Shown here: positions 54,113-63,676 of the stretch, piece by piece
Layout of the letters: each line of letters begins with the position of its first letter
Position numbering within the stretch: position 1 is the first letter of the stretch
NCBI GenBank assembly: GCA_021803035.1
Contig: JAJZME010000023.1
Location: 1-64,000, forward strand
DNA: 64,000 bases
From: Acidobacteriota bacterium
Lineage (GTDB): Bacteria; Acidobacteriota; Terriglobia; Terriglobales; Acidobacteriaceae
Direction: 5' to 3'
The notes under the pieces: model-generated
Told to the model about the DNA's origin: nothing
What the model saw: the letters and a program-made list of their open reading frames with translations, nothing else
Databases searched by the model: none
Program-made: the position numbers and the translations under genes

Positions 54113-55468
54113 ATGGCAGCAATCAAGGAGCCGGTGCCAGAGGCCATCGAGCTTCCGTTAGCGTCAACGGAAGACATCTGGGACGCATTACTGAAGCTCA
54201 TCATCCTCGTCGGTCTGGTGGCGCTGGCGTCGATCAGCATCCACGCTCAAATCTTCTCTCCTGTGATCAAAACCGTCGAGTTGCACGGGATCGACACAGC
54301 GCTTTACCGGCCGAGCATCCTGTGGTTTTCCCTCGGCTTTTTGCTGGTGGTCTTCCGAACATTCTTGTGGTTCGCCTATCAGCCGCATCCCCCTGCCCGG
54401 CTGGACGACGCCCCGCGCATGACCGTGGTCATTCCCGCGTATAACGAAGGCGCCATGGTGGCCAAGTCGATCGATTCGATCGCCGCGGCTCACTACGACC
54501 CGCGCCAGTTGGAAATCATCGTCGTCGATGACGGAAGTACCGACGACACTTGGGAGCATATCCAATCGGCGGCAGCGCGGCATGGAGACCGCGTTCAGAC
54601 GCTCCGCTTGGAGCGCAACTGCGGCAAGCGGGTGGCGCTGGCGACCGGATTCCGGCGCGGCACCGGCGATATCTTCGTCACCGTGGATTCGGACAGTGTG
54701 GTGACGCCTCAAGCGCTGCTCGCGCTCGCCGGACCGTTCCGGTCAGAACGTGTCGGCGTGGTGGCGGGCAAGGTGCAGGTGTACAACCGCCGGGAAGGCA
54801 TCATCCCGCGTATGCTCCATGTGCGCTTTACCCTCTCGTTCGATTTCCTGCGGGCGTATCAGTCAACCTACGGTACCGTGTATTGCAGCCCGGGCGCGCT
54901 CTCCGCATACCGCGCCAGCGTGGTGCTGAAGGTGCTGGACAAGTGGCTGGGCCAGACTTTTCTCGGTGTCCGCGCAACAATTGGCGAAGACCGTGCGCTC
55001 ACAAACGACATCATGCAGCAGGGTTACGACAGCGTCTATCAAAAGACCGCGCAGGTTTTCACTGTGGTCCCAACCCACTACAAGAAGCTTTGCCGGATGC
55101 TTTTGCGCTGGAACCGCAGCTACATCCGTGAAGAGGTGCGCTTTGCAACCATCGTCTGGAAACGGCCGCCGATAGCGCGGACGATTGCGCTCTTCGATCA
55201 GGTGATCATGAATCTGCGCTTCCCCATCATGAGCGCATCGATGCTCCTGCTGGCGGTGACGGTCTTCTATCATCCGCTGGTGTTGCCCCGGGTCCTGGTG
55301 GCCATCGGGCTCATCTCGTTTATCTACTCGCTCTACTATCTGCGCAGCGAACGCTCGCTTGACATCTTATATGGCGTGCTCTTCGAGTACTTTTCCTTCT
55401 TCACCATGTTCTGGATTTTTCCCTGGGCGGCGCTTACCGTGCGCGCAAAAGGATGGTTGACGCGCTGA
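54113..55468 (+). CDS. Hyaluronan-synthase-like family 2 glycosyltransferase
   Basis: A 451-residue processive GT2 enzyme. Two N-terminal membrane segments (about 27-45 and 64-85) precede the catalytic domain with Val-Val-Asp-Asp-Gly-Ser-Thr, Asp-Ser-Asp, Gly-Glu-Asp-Arg and Arg-Trp-Asn-Arg-Ser, the set found in hyaluronan, chitin and NodC-type synthases. Three to four C-terminal segments follow. It probably makes and exports a beta-linked polysaccharide; the sugar is not determinable. ATG 54113 is chosen; TTG 54086 is also in frame. Confidence 0.87.
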   Translation: MAAIKEPVPEAIELPLASTEDIWDALLKLIILVGLVALASISIHAQIFSPVIKTVELHGIDTALYRPSILWFSLGFLLVVFRTFLWFAYQPHPPARLDDAPRMTVVIPAYNEGAMVAKSIDSIAAAHYDPRQLEIIVVDDGSTDDTWEHIQSAAARHGDRVQTLRLERNCGKRVALATGFRRGTGDIFVTVDSDSVVTPQALLALAGPFRSERVGVVAGKVQVYNRREGIIPRMLHVRFTLSFDFLRAYQSTYGTVYCSPGALSAYRASVVLKVLDKWLGQTFLGVRATIGEDRALTNDIMQQGYDSVYQKTAQVFTVVPTHYKKLCRMLLRWNRSYIREEVRFATIVWKRPPIARTIALFDQVIMNLRFPIMSASMLLLAVTVFYHPLVLPRVLVAIGLISFIYSLYYLRSERSLDILYGVLFEYFSFFTMFWIFPWAALTVRAKGWLTR

Positions 55469-55510
55469 CGCTTCCTCCAGAAGGACCAACGTTTCCCGCT
55501 CGGCGGCGAT

Positions 55511-56203
55511 TTATCGTGGCGCAGCCGTAAGCAAGGCCAGAGTCAGCATGAGACCGTCCGAACTCGCTTGGGCCGTGACGCCGGTCAGGTCGCTGACATG
55601 GTAGTGCGCGGCATCAAGAGATTCCATCGAGTGCGAAAAGGTGGTGGCGATGACGGTGCAGCCGGCTTCGCGGCCCGCCCGTGCACCGGAAGGCGAGTCC
55701 TCGAAGACAACGCACTGCTGCGGCGGTAAACCAAGTTGCGCGGCGGCAGCCAGAAAAGGCTCCGGATGAGGCTTGCCGCGGCTGACCCCATCGGCGGTGA
55801 CCATGCGTTGCGGTGCCGCAATACCTCCGGCAGCCAGCCGCGCACGCGCCAGGCGCTCCGTCGCGCTGGTAACCACTGCCCACCGGCCGCCAGGCAGCGC
55901 GTGCAGCAGATCGAGAACGCCGGGCAGGACGCGCAGACCCTCGTTGTCCGCCATCTCCATTTCCTCGACAATCCTCAACTCGGCCTCGCTGTCCAGATCG
56001 GGACGCAGCACGGCAAGCGTGTCGATAGCCCGGCGGCCGTGGGCGAAGCTGCGCGTGTAGGCGGGATCGATGCCGCGCATCACAGACCATTTCGTCCAGG
56101 TGCGTTCGACCGAGCCCAGCGAGGAGATGAGGATGCCGTCCATGTCGAAAAGAACGGCCTGGCAATGCACATGCACAGACAACCCGGCTGCAGAGGAGGA
56201 CAT
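55511..56203 (-). CDS. HAD-superfamily phosphatase (subfamily IA)
   Basis: A 230-residue HAD hydrolase: motif I Phe-Asp-Met-Asp-Gly-Ile-Leu (nucleophile Asp20), motif II Val-Val-Thr-Ser-Ala, motif III Lys-Pro-His-Pro-Glu-Pro-Phe and motif IV Phe-Glu-Asp-Ser-Pro-Ser-Gly. A helical cap lies after motif I. This pattern is close to sugar-phosphate phosphatases and beta-phosphoglucomutases. It is the last gene of the minus-strand ETF operon, 4 nt after the AsmA-like gene. Confidence 0.87.
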   Translation of the reverse strand: MSSSAAGLSVHVHCQAVLFDMDGILISSLGSVERTWTKWSVMRGIDPAYTRSFAHGRRAIDTLAVLRPDLDSEAELRIVEEMEMADNEGLRVLPGVLDLLHALPGGRWAVVTSATERLARARLAAGGIAAPQRMVTADGVSRGKPHPEPFLAAAAQLGLPPQQCVVFEDSPSGARAGREAGCTVIATTFSHSMESLDAAHYHVSDLTGVTAQASSDGLMLTLALLTAAPR

Positions 56204-56207
56204 ACGC

Positions 56208-59018
56208 TCATTTTAGCGGGTGCTTGATTTTGTCTTTTGCCGTCAGCGTCTGCCTGGGAACGGTGAACGCGATTCTGAGCGGCCCGCCGAGCTTCATCTC
56301 CGCTTCCACCATGCTGTGGCGCCGCGCACTTTCAACCACCTGGCCGTTGCGGAGCACCACATTGCCGTCGGCGATCTCCACCTCGCCGCTGAAGCGGTCG
56401 AAGCGGGTCAGCTCGGCAGGGATCGGCTTCGCTTTGTGCCGGGCAACAGCTTTGCCGGGAGCCTCGACCGCAACCGTGGCGCCGCCTTCGGAGGCAGCCC
56501 TGGCATGGACCTCGGACTCTGCCTTGGCCGAAGCCGGGGCCGGGCCTTTTGTCGGCGTCCCGGCTGAAGCGTCGCCGGCCATCGCGGCCCTTCCCACTCG
56601 ATTGTTTGCGGCAGATTCAGCCGGTGCGGCAATGCCTCCTTGGCGCCAGTCGAAAGAGAACCCTCCGCTGGCCGAAGAAGCGAGCTCTCGGGCAGTAAGG
56701 CCAACGAGGTGGATCTTCCCGCTGGCGTTCAAGGTCCTGCCGGCAAAGCGCAGGCCGAACAATCTGCCCACGGCGGGAGCACTGAGCCCAACCAACTCCG
56801 CATTAAGTGCGTAGGTGGGCCGTCCCTGGTCGGTTCCCGGCTTGGTAAGGGTGCCGCCGGCGTGCAACTGGCCGCCCAGCATCCGCGCGTCAAGGCTTGA
56901 GATGGTGGCCCCGGTGGAATCGATCTTCAGCTCCGCCACCGGATCCTCAAGCTTGACCGGACCAAGCACGAGGGAGTCGGCCCTCACCGTGCCGTCAAGT
57001 CGGGGCCAGTCCGGCGCCGAAGAAAGGTGCAGCCGGTCAATCAGCGCGGCAAAAAGCGAGATGTGCTGGCGGGCGCCCAGAATGGCCCGTTGCAGTTCGC
57101 CCGCGTTGAGGTTGCCGAAACGCACTGCAAACTGGGCCGGGCAGGGTTTCGGCACAGCGCAGCCCTCCGGGAGCGCCAGGCTGGCAATGCCGCGTACCGG
57201 ACCGTAGGCAAAATACACCGGGTTCCACACGGCCTTACCGTCATCCAGATTCAGCGTAGCCTGAGAAATCACCGCGTGGTGGGCCAGGAAATCCGGCTTC
57301 CAGCCAGCATCGTGCAAGACAACCGTGCCGCTGAGGTTGTCCACGCTCGGCGCCGTCGGTTCGACACCGGTAAGCGCGGCGGAGGCAGTGCCTGGAGTAT
57401 GGCTGGCGCCCAAAGTCTGGGGCACTTCCACTTCGTATTCCTGATTTGGAAGCCAGGGACCGTCCAGGTTCAGAGCCAAAGACACGGGCCCGCCGCTCAG
57501 CGCGTCAAGCTCGGCTGGATGCGCCGTCCCCGTCAGCCGCGCCAGTTCCTTCACCCACGTCAGGCTGGCCGGCCCGCGCACGGCAAGATGGTACCCCTTC
57601 AAGGTCAAACTGGGAACGAGTGTAAGCGGCGTAGCCGCGCCGGCACGGACAGCCGCAGCGGCCGTAAGGCCCAGTGCATGGTTCGGCCCCATCTGCTCCG
57701 GCACAAAGACAGCGCGGGCCGCCTGGATCGGACTGTTGAGACCGCCGCCGCTCAGCCGGAATCCGTTCACCGTAAAGCTGCCCGTAAGCGGAAGGGGTTG
57801 CGATACCTGTCCTCGCCGCGGGGGCCTGGCATGTTGTCCCGCCTTGAGCGGAGCGCTGGCCGCGTAGATCATCTTGCCGCTAATCGTTCCCCGGGCCCTC
57901 AGACCGGAATCGACGCCGCTGCGGATGGTGCGCAGGAATGCCAGCCCAGCATCTACCGGAACGCGATCGAGGGCGAGCGTGAAGCGCGGTTGCGCGCCTC
58001 CGCCCGGCAGGCTCCCGGTAAGCCGGATATGGCCGTTGCCCAGCGGCGAGTTGCACACCAGATCGTCAAGCGCACGCCGGGAATAGTGATAAACCAGCCC
58101 GCAGTTGGCGTCGAAATCGAGAGGCTCGGCGGGAGCGAATTCGGCGCGATGGACGCCGGTCGCCCGCAGCCGCGCCGTAACGTGCGCCGTTTCGGCGGTG
58201 CCGTCAATATGCAACTCGGCGGTCAGGGCGCCGCGCCAGCCGGGGTCGGAGCCGATAAGCAGCCGGGAAAGCTGTCCGAGCTGTGCCTGGCGCCAGTCCA
58301 TGTCCACATGCAGAGGCATATCGCGCAGCGCCGGCGCGCTGTGCAGGCTGGCGTTGAGCCGCACAATCCCGGTGTCTTCCTCGTCGAGACTTACGTCGGT
58401 GCGGGCCGGCTGGCCGCGCAGGCGGATGTGCCAGTCGCCCGGCGCCGCCTGCCAGAAGGCCAGGTTGGCGTTGACGATCGAAAACGGCAGCTTTACAACG
58501 CCGTTCTTGAAATTAATGCGCGAGTCAGTGGCCTCCAGGTAAGGCAGGCGCGGCGCGCGGCGCGCGGTGGACCGGGCAGCGCCGGCAGCCTTGGCCGCGG
58601 CGGTCCGAAACAGCGATTCAAGGTTCCACCGCCCGTCCGGAGCGCGCACCAGGTTCAGGCTGGCGTCGTCCACGCTGATGCGGCTGATCTGCAGCCGTCC
58701 GCTCCACAAGGCGAGCAGGTTGAAGGAGATCACCACGGAATCTGCATGGAGCACCGGCTCGGCGCCAAACGCCGGATCGCTGTCAACCACCAGATTCGAC
58801 AGCACAAAGCCCGGCCACGGCAGCAGCCGCATCTCAATGCCCGAGATCTGCACCGGCCTGCCCAGCGACTGGGAAACAAGCTGCGTAATGCGCCCCTTGT
58901 AGCGGCTTACGTTGATCATCGAGGGGATGATGAACGCCGCCAGCAAAAGAACCACCACCGCCAGCGTGATTCGCATTCGCCGGTGCTTGCGCGGCCGCTT
59001 TTCCGTCTCTTCTGTCAT
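56208..59018 (-). CDS. AsmA-like protein
   Basis: A 936-residue AsmA-family envelope protein with an N-terminal membrane anchor (about residues 15-34) and a very long periplasmic beta-rich region. The AsmA N-terminal domain has Gly-Arg-Pro-Val-Gln-Ile-Ser-Gly-Ile-Glu and Pro-Gly-Phe-Val-Leu-Ser-Asn-Leu; the C-terminal part contains the conserved Ser-Gly-Gly-Phe-Ser-Phe-Asp-Trp-Arg. AsmA-like proteins are thought to bridge the envelope and help phospholipid transport to the outer membrane. An Ala/Lys-rich insertion lies at about residues 805-870. It lies 23 nt downstream of lepB. Confidence 0.87.
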   Translation of the reverse strand: MTEETEKRPRKHRRMRITLAVVVLLLAAFIIPSMINVSRYKGRITQLVSQSLGRPVQISGIEMRLLPWPGFVLSNLVVDSDPAFGAEPVLHADSVVISFNLLALWSGRLQISRISVDDASLNLVRAPDGRWNLESLFRTAAAKAAGAARSTARRAPRLPYLEATDSRINFKNGVVKLPFSIVNANLAFWQAAPGDWHIRLRGQPARTDVSLDEEDTGIVRLNASLHSAPALRDMPLHVDMDWRQAQLGQLSRLLIGSDPGWRGALTAELHIDGTAETAHVTARLRATGVHRAEFAPAEPLDFDANCGLVYHYSRRALDDLVCNSPLGNGHIRLTGSLPGGGAQPRFTLALDRVPVDAGLAFLRTIRSGVDSGLRARGTISGKMIYAASAPLKAGQHARPPRRGQVSQPLPLTGSFTVNGFRLSGGGLNSPIQAARAVFVPEQMGPNHALGLTAAAAVRAGAATPLTLVPSLTLKGYHLAVRGPASLTWVKELARLTGTAHPAELDALSGGPVSLALNLDGPWLPNQEYEVEVPQTLGASHTPGTASAALTGVEPTAPSVDNLSGTVVLHDAGWKPDFLAHHAVISQATLNLDDGKAVWNPVYFAYGPVRGIASLALPEGCAVPKPCPAQFAVRFGNLNAGELQRAILGARQHISLFAALIDRLHLSSAPDWPRLDGTVRADSLVLGPVKLEDPVAELKIDSTGATISSLDARMLGGQLHAGGTLTKPGTDQGRPTYALNAELVGLSAPAVGRLFGLRFAGRTLNASGKIHLVGLTARELASSASGGFSFDWRQGGIAAPAESAANNRVGRAAMAGDASAGTPTKGPAPASAKAESEVHARAASEGGATVAVEAPGKAVARHKAKPIPAELTRFDRFSGEVEIADGNVVLRNGQVVESARRHSMVEAEMKLGGPLRIAFTVPRQTLTAKDKIKHPLK

Positions 59019-59041
59019 TGTTCCTTATAGATTATTCCGTC

Positions 59042-59875
59042 TCAGTGGATAACGTGAAACGTTCTTGACCAGCGGGTATCGCTGAAGAAATCCACCGCAA
59101 CATGGCCCATCCACGCAAGCTTTGCGCCCATTGAGGTCTGCCGCTCATAGTCGCTTTGCCTCGCCTTGAACGACCAATAGTTAAAGAGCGGCCTGCCAAT
59201 AATATTCGCACGCGGAACAAAGCCCCAAAAGCGCGAATCCAGGCTGTTGTGCCGGTTGTCGCCCATCACAAAGTATTCGCCCGGAGGCACAACCAGATTG
59301 CCGTCAACAACGTATTTGTGGAAGTTCTCGGCCCAGGACTTGGGCGTCTCGCCCGGGATCGCCACCGGCGCTATGGCCGGAAAATCGTCAAGAAACGGCG
59401 AGAAGTTTTCCGCCGTCGTGGGCTGAGCATGAGGCTGGACCTGAGCCACTCCGTTGATGTAAACGGTGCCGTTGTAAAGGTGGATATGGTCTCCCGGAAT
59501 CCCTATGACGCGCTTGACCAGGTACAGGTACTGCATGCGGCCATCTACCTTGTCGGGCTGAGGCTTGATGAAGACAATAACGTCACCCCGGCGGGGTTGC
59601 CGGTAATGCACAAGCGGCATCCATTTGGCGGGCGGCGAAAGCGTGATGCGATCCACGAGCAGGTGGTCGCCGATGAGCAAGGTCTTCTCCATCGACCCCG
59701 ACGGAATAATGAAATTCTGCGCAACAAGTGTTTGGGCAAACAGCAAGACCACAAGAACGGCACAGATGCCGGCGAGGGTTTCAAATGGCGTCTCTTCCGC
59801 CCGGGAATCCGTAGACGGCGCTGCCTGCTCTGCGCGGGGAGATCGCTTCAATTCCTCAGCCGTTTCCTGCATCAT
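59042..59875 (-). CDS. lepB: Signal peptidase I
   Basis: A 277-residue type I signal peptidase. One membrane segment (about 33-53) precedes the catalytic Ser61 (Pro-Ser-Gly-Ser-Met), with Lys121 (Leu-Val-Lys-Arg-Val-Ile-Gly-Ile-Pro-Gly-Asp) as general base and the box E motif Gly-Asp-Asn-Arg-His-Asn-Ser-Leu-Asp-Ser-Arg. It releases secreted proteins from their signal peptides at the outer face of the inner membrane. It begins 4 nt after etfA in the same operon. Confidence 0.95.
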   Translation of the reverse strand: MMQETAEELKRSPRAEQAAPSTDSRAEETPFETLAGICAVLVVLLFAQTLVAQNFIIPSGSMEKTLLIGDHLLVDRITLSPPAKWMPLVHYRQPRRGDVIVFIKPQPDKVDGRMQYLYLVKRVIGIPGDHIHLYNGTVYINGVAQVQPHAQPTTAENFSPFLDDFPAIAPVAIPGETPKSWAENFHKYVVDGNLVVPPGEYFVMGDNRHNSLDSRFWGFVPRANIIGRPLFNYWSFKARQSDYERQTSMGAKLAWMGHVAVDFFSDTRWSRTFHVIH

Positions 59876-59879
59876 TCCG

Positions 59880-60845
59880 CTATGCCTTCCCTGCCTTGAC
59901 CGCCGCGATCAGAGCTGGAACCACTTCGAACAGGTCGCCAGCAATCCCGTAATCCGCCACCTCGAAGATGGGCGCATCGGGGTCCTTGTTGATGGCGACG
60001 ATGCACTGCGAGCCCTTCATCCCCACCAGGTGCTGAATGGCGCCGGAAATTCCCACAGCCACGTAAAGCCGCGGCGAAACCGTGTGGCCCGAGCTGCCAA
60101 CCTGGCGCTCGATTGGCAGCCAGCCGCTGTCGCAGATGGGGCGTGAGGCGGCAAGCTCGGCGTCGAGCGCGCGCGCCAGTTCTTCCACCAGCGGAATATT
60201 GGCCGCTTCGCGAATGCCCCTGCCTATGCTGACGATGCGCTGGGCCGCCGCGAGATCGACCGTTTGCGCCGAACTGCGGAAGGGTTCGCCGGGCCGGGTG
60301 CGGATCTGGGCGGCGTCAAGCGCGGGCGCAAAGCTTTCCGGCGCCGCGGCGGGCAAATCGGCCGGCTCGGCGCGAAACGCCCCAGCCTGCACGGAAACAA
60401 AGCAGGGGCCGGAAGCCGTGTGCCGGTAGCTGGCATTAAAGCGGCCCTGCATCAGTTGCCGCGTGAAAACCGGCCCTTCGCCGATGGCGACAACATCGCT
60501 GATGAGCACCTGGCCGAAGCGGCAGGCCAGCGCGGGCGCATAGTCGCGCACCTGGTAGCTGTGGGGAAAGACAACATAATCGGGCGACTCGGCGCGAATA
60601 AGCTGTTCCAGGGCCAGGGCAAAGCCGTCGGCGGTGTAAGGTGCAAGCAGCGCGTGCTCCACGCGGACAACCCGCGCAAAGCCCTGCCCACAGGCTTCGG
60701 CAGCGAGCGCTTCCGTTTGTGCGCCAACAACAGCGGCGGTCACCCCTCTTTGCGCGCCGAGAATGCGCGCCGCGGCGGCGGCTTCCCAACTCAGGCGGCT
60801 GATGCGCCCGCCGCGATCTTCCAGAATAACCAGCACGCCGCTCAT
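59880..60845 (-). CDS. etfA: Electron transfer flavoprotein subunit alpha
   Basis: A 321-residue EtfA. The C-terminal FAD domain is unmistakable: Ser-Ile-Gly-Arg-Gly-Ile, Arg-Gln-Val-Gly-Ser-Ser-Gly-His-Thr-Val, Tyr-Val-Ala-Val-Gly-Ile-Ser-Gly-Ala-Ile-Gln-His and Ile-Asn-Lys-Asp-Pro-Asp-Ala-Pro-Ile. With EtfB it carries electrons from acyl-CoA and other dehydrogenases. The start overlaps the etfB stop by 4 nt. Confidence 0.95.
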   Translation of the reverse strand: MSGVLVILEDRGGRISRLSWEAAAAARILGAQRGVTAAVVGAQTEALAAEACGQGFARVVRVEHALLAPYTADGFALALEQLIRAESPDYVVFPHSYQVRDYAPALACRFGQVLISDVVAIGEGPVFTRQLMQGRFNASYRHTASGPCFVSVQAGAFRAEPADLPAAAPESFAPALDAAQIRTRPGEPFRSSAQTVDLAAAQRIVSIGRGIREAANIPLVEELARALDAELAASRPICDSGWLPIERQVGSSGHTVSPRLYVAVGISGAIQHLVGMKGSQCIVAINKDPDAPIFEVADYGIAGDLFEVVPALIAAVKAGKA

Positions 60846-61612
60846 AAGACCCTCGCCTCGAATTTGAGTTTTTCCAGCAGCGCCGCGGCGGCTTCCTTTG
60901 GCGAGCCGTCAAGCATCTGTGTGGATTTCTGTTTCGTGGGAAGCGCAATCCGCTCCATTCTCACCACCGGCGCTGAATCAGCGCCCAGTTCGGCCGCGGT
61001 GAGGATGCGCACTTCTTTCGTCTTGGCGCGCTTGATGCCCATCAGCGTGGCATAGCGCAGCTTGTTGCCGCCGGACTGGATGCTGAGCGCGGCTGGCAGC
61101 GGCAGCTCCACACTCTGGAACCAGCCTTCCTCCAGCTCGCGCTTTACCTTGACGCCGGTTTCGGTCTTTTCCACGTTCAGAATGAGCGTGGCGTGAGGCA
61201 GACCAAGCAATTCGGCCACAATCACGCCCGTCTGGCCCAGCCCAAGGTCCTCCGACTGCAGTCCGCTAAGCACGAGGTCGGGCTGCTCCGGCTTGATGGC
61301 GGCGGCGAGCAGCCGAGCCACGCCCAGGGCATCGCGGCTGTGCAGGTCGTCGCACAGGATGTGGACAGCGCGGTCGGCGCCTTTGGCCAGAGCCTCGCGA
61401 ATCGTAGAGCCAACGCGCTCCGGACCCGCGCTGACAACGGCCACTTCCCCGCCGTGCTTCTCCTTGAGTTGCAGTGCTTCTTCCAAGGCGTAGGCGTCGG
61501 ATTCGTTGAGCGCGAATTGCAGGCTGGATTCCTCAATCCATGTGCCGGCCGGGTCGATGCGAACCGGGGCATCGCGCTCCGGAACTTGCTTGATGGCAAC
61601 AATGATCTTCAT
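60842..61612 (-). CDS. etfB: Electron transfer flavoprotein subunit beta
   Basis: A 256-residue EtfB with the N-terminal Ala-Ile-Lys-Gln-Val-Pro, the Phe-Ala-Leu-Asn-Glu-Ser-Asp-Ala-Tyr-Ala-Leu-Glu-Glu-Ala signature and a Gly-Leu-Gln-Ser-Glu-Asp nucleotide-binding segment. It forms a dimer with EtfA. It lies 42 nt after the Fe-S oxidoreductase gene, which probably takes electrons from the pair and passes them to the quinone pool. Confidence 0.95.
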   Translation of the reverse strand: MKIIVAIKQVPERDAPVRIDPAGTWIEESSLQFALNESDAYALEEALQLKEKHGGEVAVVSAGPERVGSTIREALAKGADRAVHILCDDLHSRDALGVARLLAAAIKPEQPDLVLSGLQSEDLGLGQTGVIVAELLGLPHATLILNVEKTETGVKVKRELEEGWFQSVELPLPAALSIQSGGNKLRYATLMGIKRAKTKEVRILTAAELGADSAPVVRMERIALPTKQKSTQMLDGSPKEAAAALLEKLKFEARVL

Positions 61613-61654
61613 GCTCTTCCCTATCTTATGATGCCGCCGGGTCGATTGCGCCGC

Positions 61655-63538
61655 TCAGTTACCCTGCTCAGGCAGCCCGCGCGCCGCCAACTGCGCAATG
61701 TCGAGCAGTTGCGGCGCGCCTTCGCCCCGCGCCGCCAGCGCGTCGCGAAACATGCTATTGCAGAACGGGCAAGCCGCGGCGACGGTTTCCGCTCCGGTTG
61801 CGGCCAGCTCCGCGGCGCGCGCGTGGCTAACGCGCTCGCCCTGCTCTTCGCCCAGAAAGGCCAGCCCGCCGCCCGCCCCGCAGCAGAAGCTCCGCTCCCG
61901 GTGGCGCGGGGCCTCCACGAGCAGCCCGGCGCGGCTTGCAACTGCGCGCGGCTCGTCATAAACTCCGCGATAACGCCCGAGGTAGCAGGGATCGTGGAAG
62001 ACAATCTGTTCCTGATTTCCGCCGCGCGGCAGCTGCGCCAGGTGCCGCGCCAGAAACTCGCTGTGATGCTCGATAGCCGGCGGAGCGCCATATTCCTTCC
62101 AGTCCTCCTGGATGGTCCGCACGCAATGCGGGCAGATGGAAAGCATCTTCGTGACCTTGTTCTGCGCCAGGGCCTCCAGATTCGCTTCGGCCAATTGCTG
62201 AAAGAGCAAATCGTTGCCCAGCCGGCGCACGGCGTCGCCGGTGCAGCGCTCCTTGCGCAGCACGCCGAAGCTCGTGCCCAGATAGTGCATCACGCGGACG
62301 AGTGCAAGAACAATCTCGCGCCCGCGCGGATCGTGACTGCCCATGCAGCCCAGCCATAAGCAATACTCTTGTGTCCCGTCAAAGATGGGCAGCGCGTTCT
62401 TCTCGATGAATTTGTCGCGTTCGGCCGCGCCAAGCCCCAGCGCGTTGCTGCCGCGTTCGAGCGCAAGAAAGAGCTTTGCGCCGTGCTCGTCGTCCCATGC
62501 CCCGGTGTTCACGGCGCCGCGGCGCAGGCCCACGATGATCGGCACATGTTCAATGCCCACCGGACACTGAAACTCGCATGCGCCGCAGGTGGTGCACTGA
62601 AACGCCGCCTGCTGCGCGATGTGCTTGCCCAGCAGCGGCACTTCAGAAGCGGGGCCCAGTTCGTTGAGGTAGCCGCGCAGCCCCAGCACGATCTCTTTCG
62701 GGTTGAGCAGCTTCCCGGTGTTGTTGGCGGGGCAGTGCTCCGTGCAGCGGCCGCACTCCACGCAGGAGTAAGCCTGCAGGCTGACGATTCGCGTCAAATC
62801 GCGGCCCGCAACCAGGCCGAAATCCTCGTCGCCCACCAGCGGCGGGATGCGGCTGAAGCTGCCTCGCGAAAGAAAAACGGTGAAGGGGCTGAAAATCAGG
62901 TGCAAATGCTTCGTCTGCGGAATAACCGGCAAAAATGCAAGCAGCGTGATAGCGTGTGTCCACCACAAAATTCGTGCCGCCGGGCTTGCGGCCGGGACAA
63001 AAAAGGCGCCCAGGTAACTCGCCATCAGCACAAAGATGAGCAGGGCGATAAGACCGGATTCCCACGAAAGCTCTTCGCCGAGCCACTTGGGCCGCACAAA
63101 AAAGCGGCGGATAAACAGGCCCGCAATGCCCACGGCACAGCCCAGCGCAAAGACGGCGGCGAAGTAAAAATAGAAGCGGCCCACCGCGCCGGCCGGGTTC
63201 AAAAAGCCAAGCCCGTACAACGCGGCGCAATGGTTCAGCGAAACCAGCGCAAAGGCGCAGAAGGCCCAGAACACCAGCGCATGAGCAAAACCCGCCAGCG
63301 GCCGCTGTCGAATCACCTTCCCCTGCAGCAACACTTCCCCGGCGAAATCCCGGATCCGCTTGCCGGCGGGAAACAGATGGAAATCCGCATCTTGTTTAGA
63401 GCGCAGGATGTTCCGAAGAATAGGTCCGAAACGCCGCCAGAACAGCGCCACGGAAGCCACGGCGAGCGCCGCAAAGAGCACGCGTTCAGCCAGCGAGAAG
63501 TGCTGCGGCTCGGCGAGCGTTGGCAGAGGAAAAACCAT
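61655..63538 (-). CDS. Membrane Fe-S oxidoreductase, ETF:menaquinone oxidoreductase type
   Basis: A 627-residue protein. An N-terminal membrane part (about residues 15-230, five to six segments, like the NarI/HdrE haem b domain) carries several His. Two 4Fe-4S motifs follow (Cys-Val-Glu-Cys-Gly-Arg-Cys-Thr-Glu-His-Cys-Pro and Cys-Thr-Thr-Cys-Gly-Ala-Cys-Glu-Phe-Gln-Cys-Pro), then two CCG domains (Cys-Leu-Trp-Leu-Gly-Cys, and His-Asp-Pro-Cys-Tyr-Leu-Gly-Arg with Phe-Cys-Cys-Gly-Ala-Gly-Gly). Such proteins next to etfBA have been proposed to move electrons from ETF to menaquinone. ATG 63538 gives a normal membrane N-terminus; the frame is open to 63673. Confidence 0.88.
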   Translation of the reverse strand: MVFPLPTLAEPQHFSLAERVLFAALAVASVALFWRRFGPILRNILRSKQDADFHLFPAGKRIRDFAGEVLLQGKVIRQRPLAGFAHALVFWAFCAFALVSLNHCAALYGLGFLNPAGAVGRFYFYFAAVFALGCAVGIAGLFIRRFFVRPKWLGEELSWESGLIALLIFVLMASYLGAFFVPAASPAARILWWTHAITLLAFLPVIPQTKHLHLIFSPFTVFLSRGSFSRIPPLVGDEDFGLVAGRDLTRIVSLQAYSCVECGRCTEHCPANNTGKLLNPKEIVLGLRGYLNELGPASEVPLLGKHIAQQAAFQCTTCGACEFQCPVGIEHVPIIVGLRRGAVNTGAWDDEHGAKLFLALERGSNALGLGAAERDKFIEKNALPIFDGTQEYCLWLGCMGSHDPRGREIVLALVRVMHYLGTSFGVLRKERCTGDAVRRLGNDLLFQQLAEANLEALAQNKVTKMLSICPHCVRTIQEDWKEYGAPPAIEHHSEFLARHLAQLPRGGNQEQIVFHDPCYLGRYRGVYDEPRAVASRAGLLVEAPRHRERSFCCGAGGGLAFLGEEQGERVSHARAAELAATGAETVAAACPFCNSMFRDALAARGEGAPQLLDIAQLAARGLPEQGN

Positions 63539-63676
63539 AAGCGAACCCACCAACGATACAGGATCTTCGGCCTGCTTGTCGTGCGCGGCAACGCGCCGGC
63601 CCCGTCGGTCCGGCGTTCCGTGTATCGGCGCTCTATCGAAACGGAAATCTCGCGGCGCGCTAGACCCCGGCAAGCT

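Noticed and set aside
57027-59030. 667-codon plus-strand frame opposite the AsmA-like gene
   Set aside because: It is Arg/Gln/Ala-rich, lacks family motifs, and is explained by codon bias of the real minus-strand gene.
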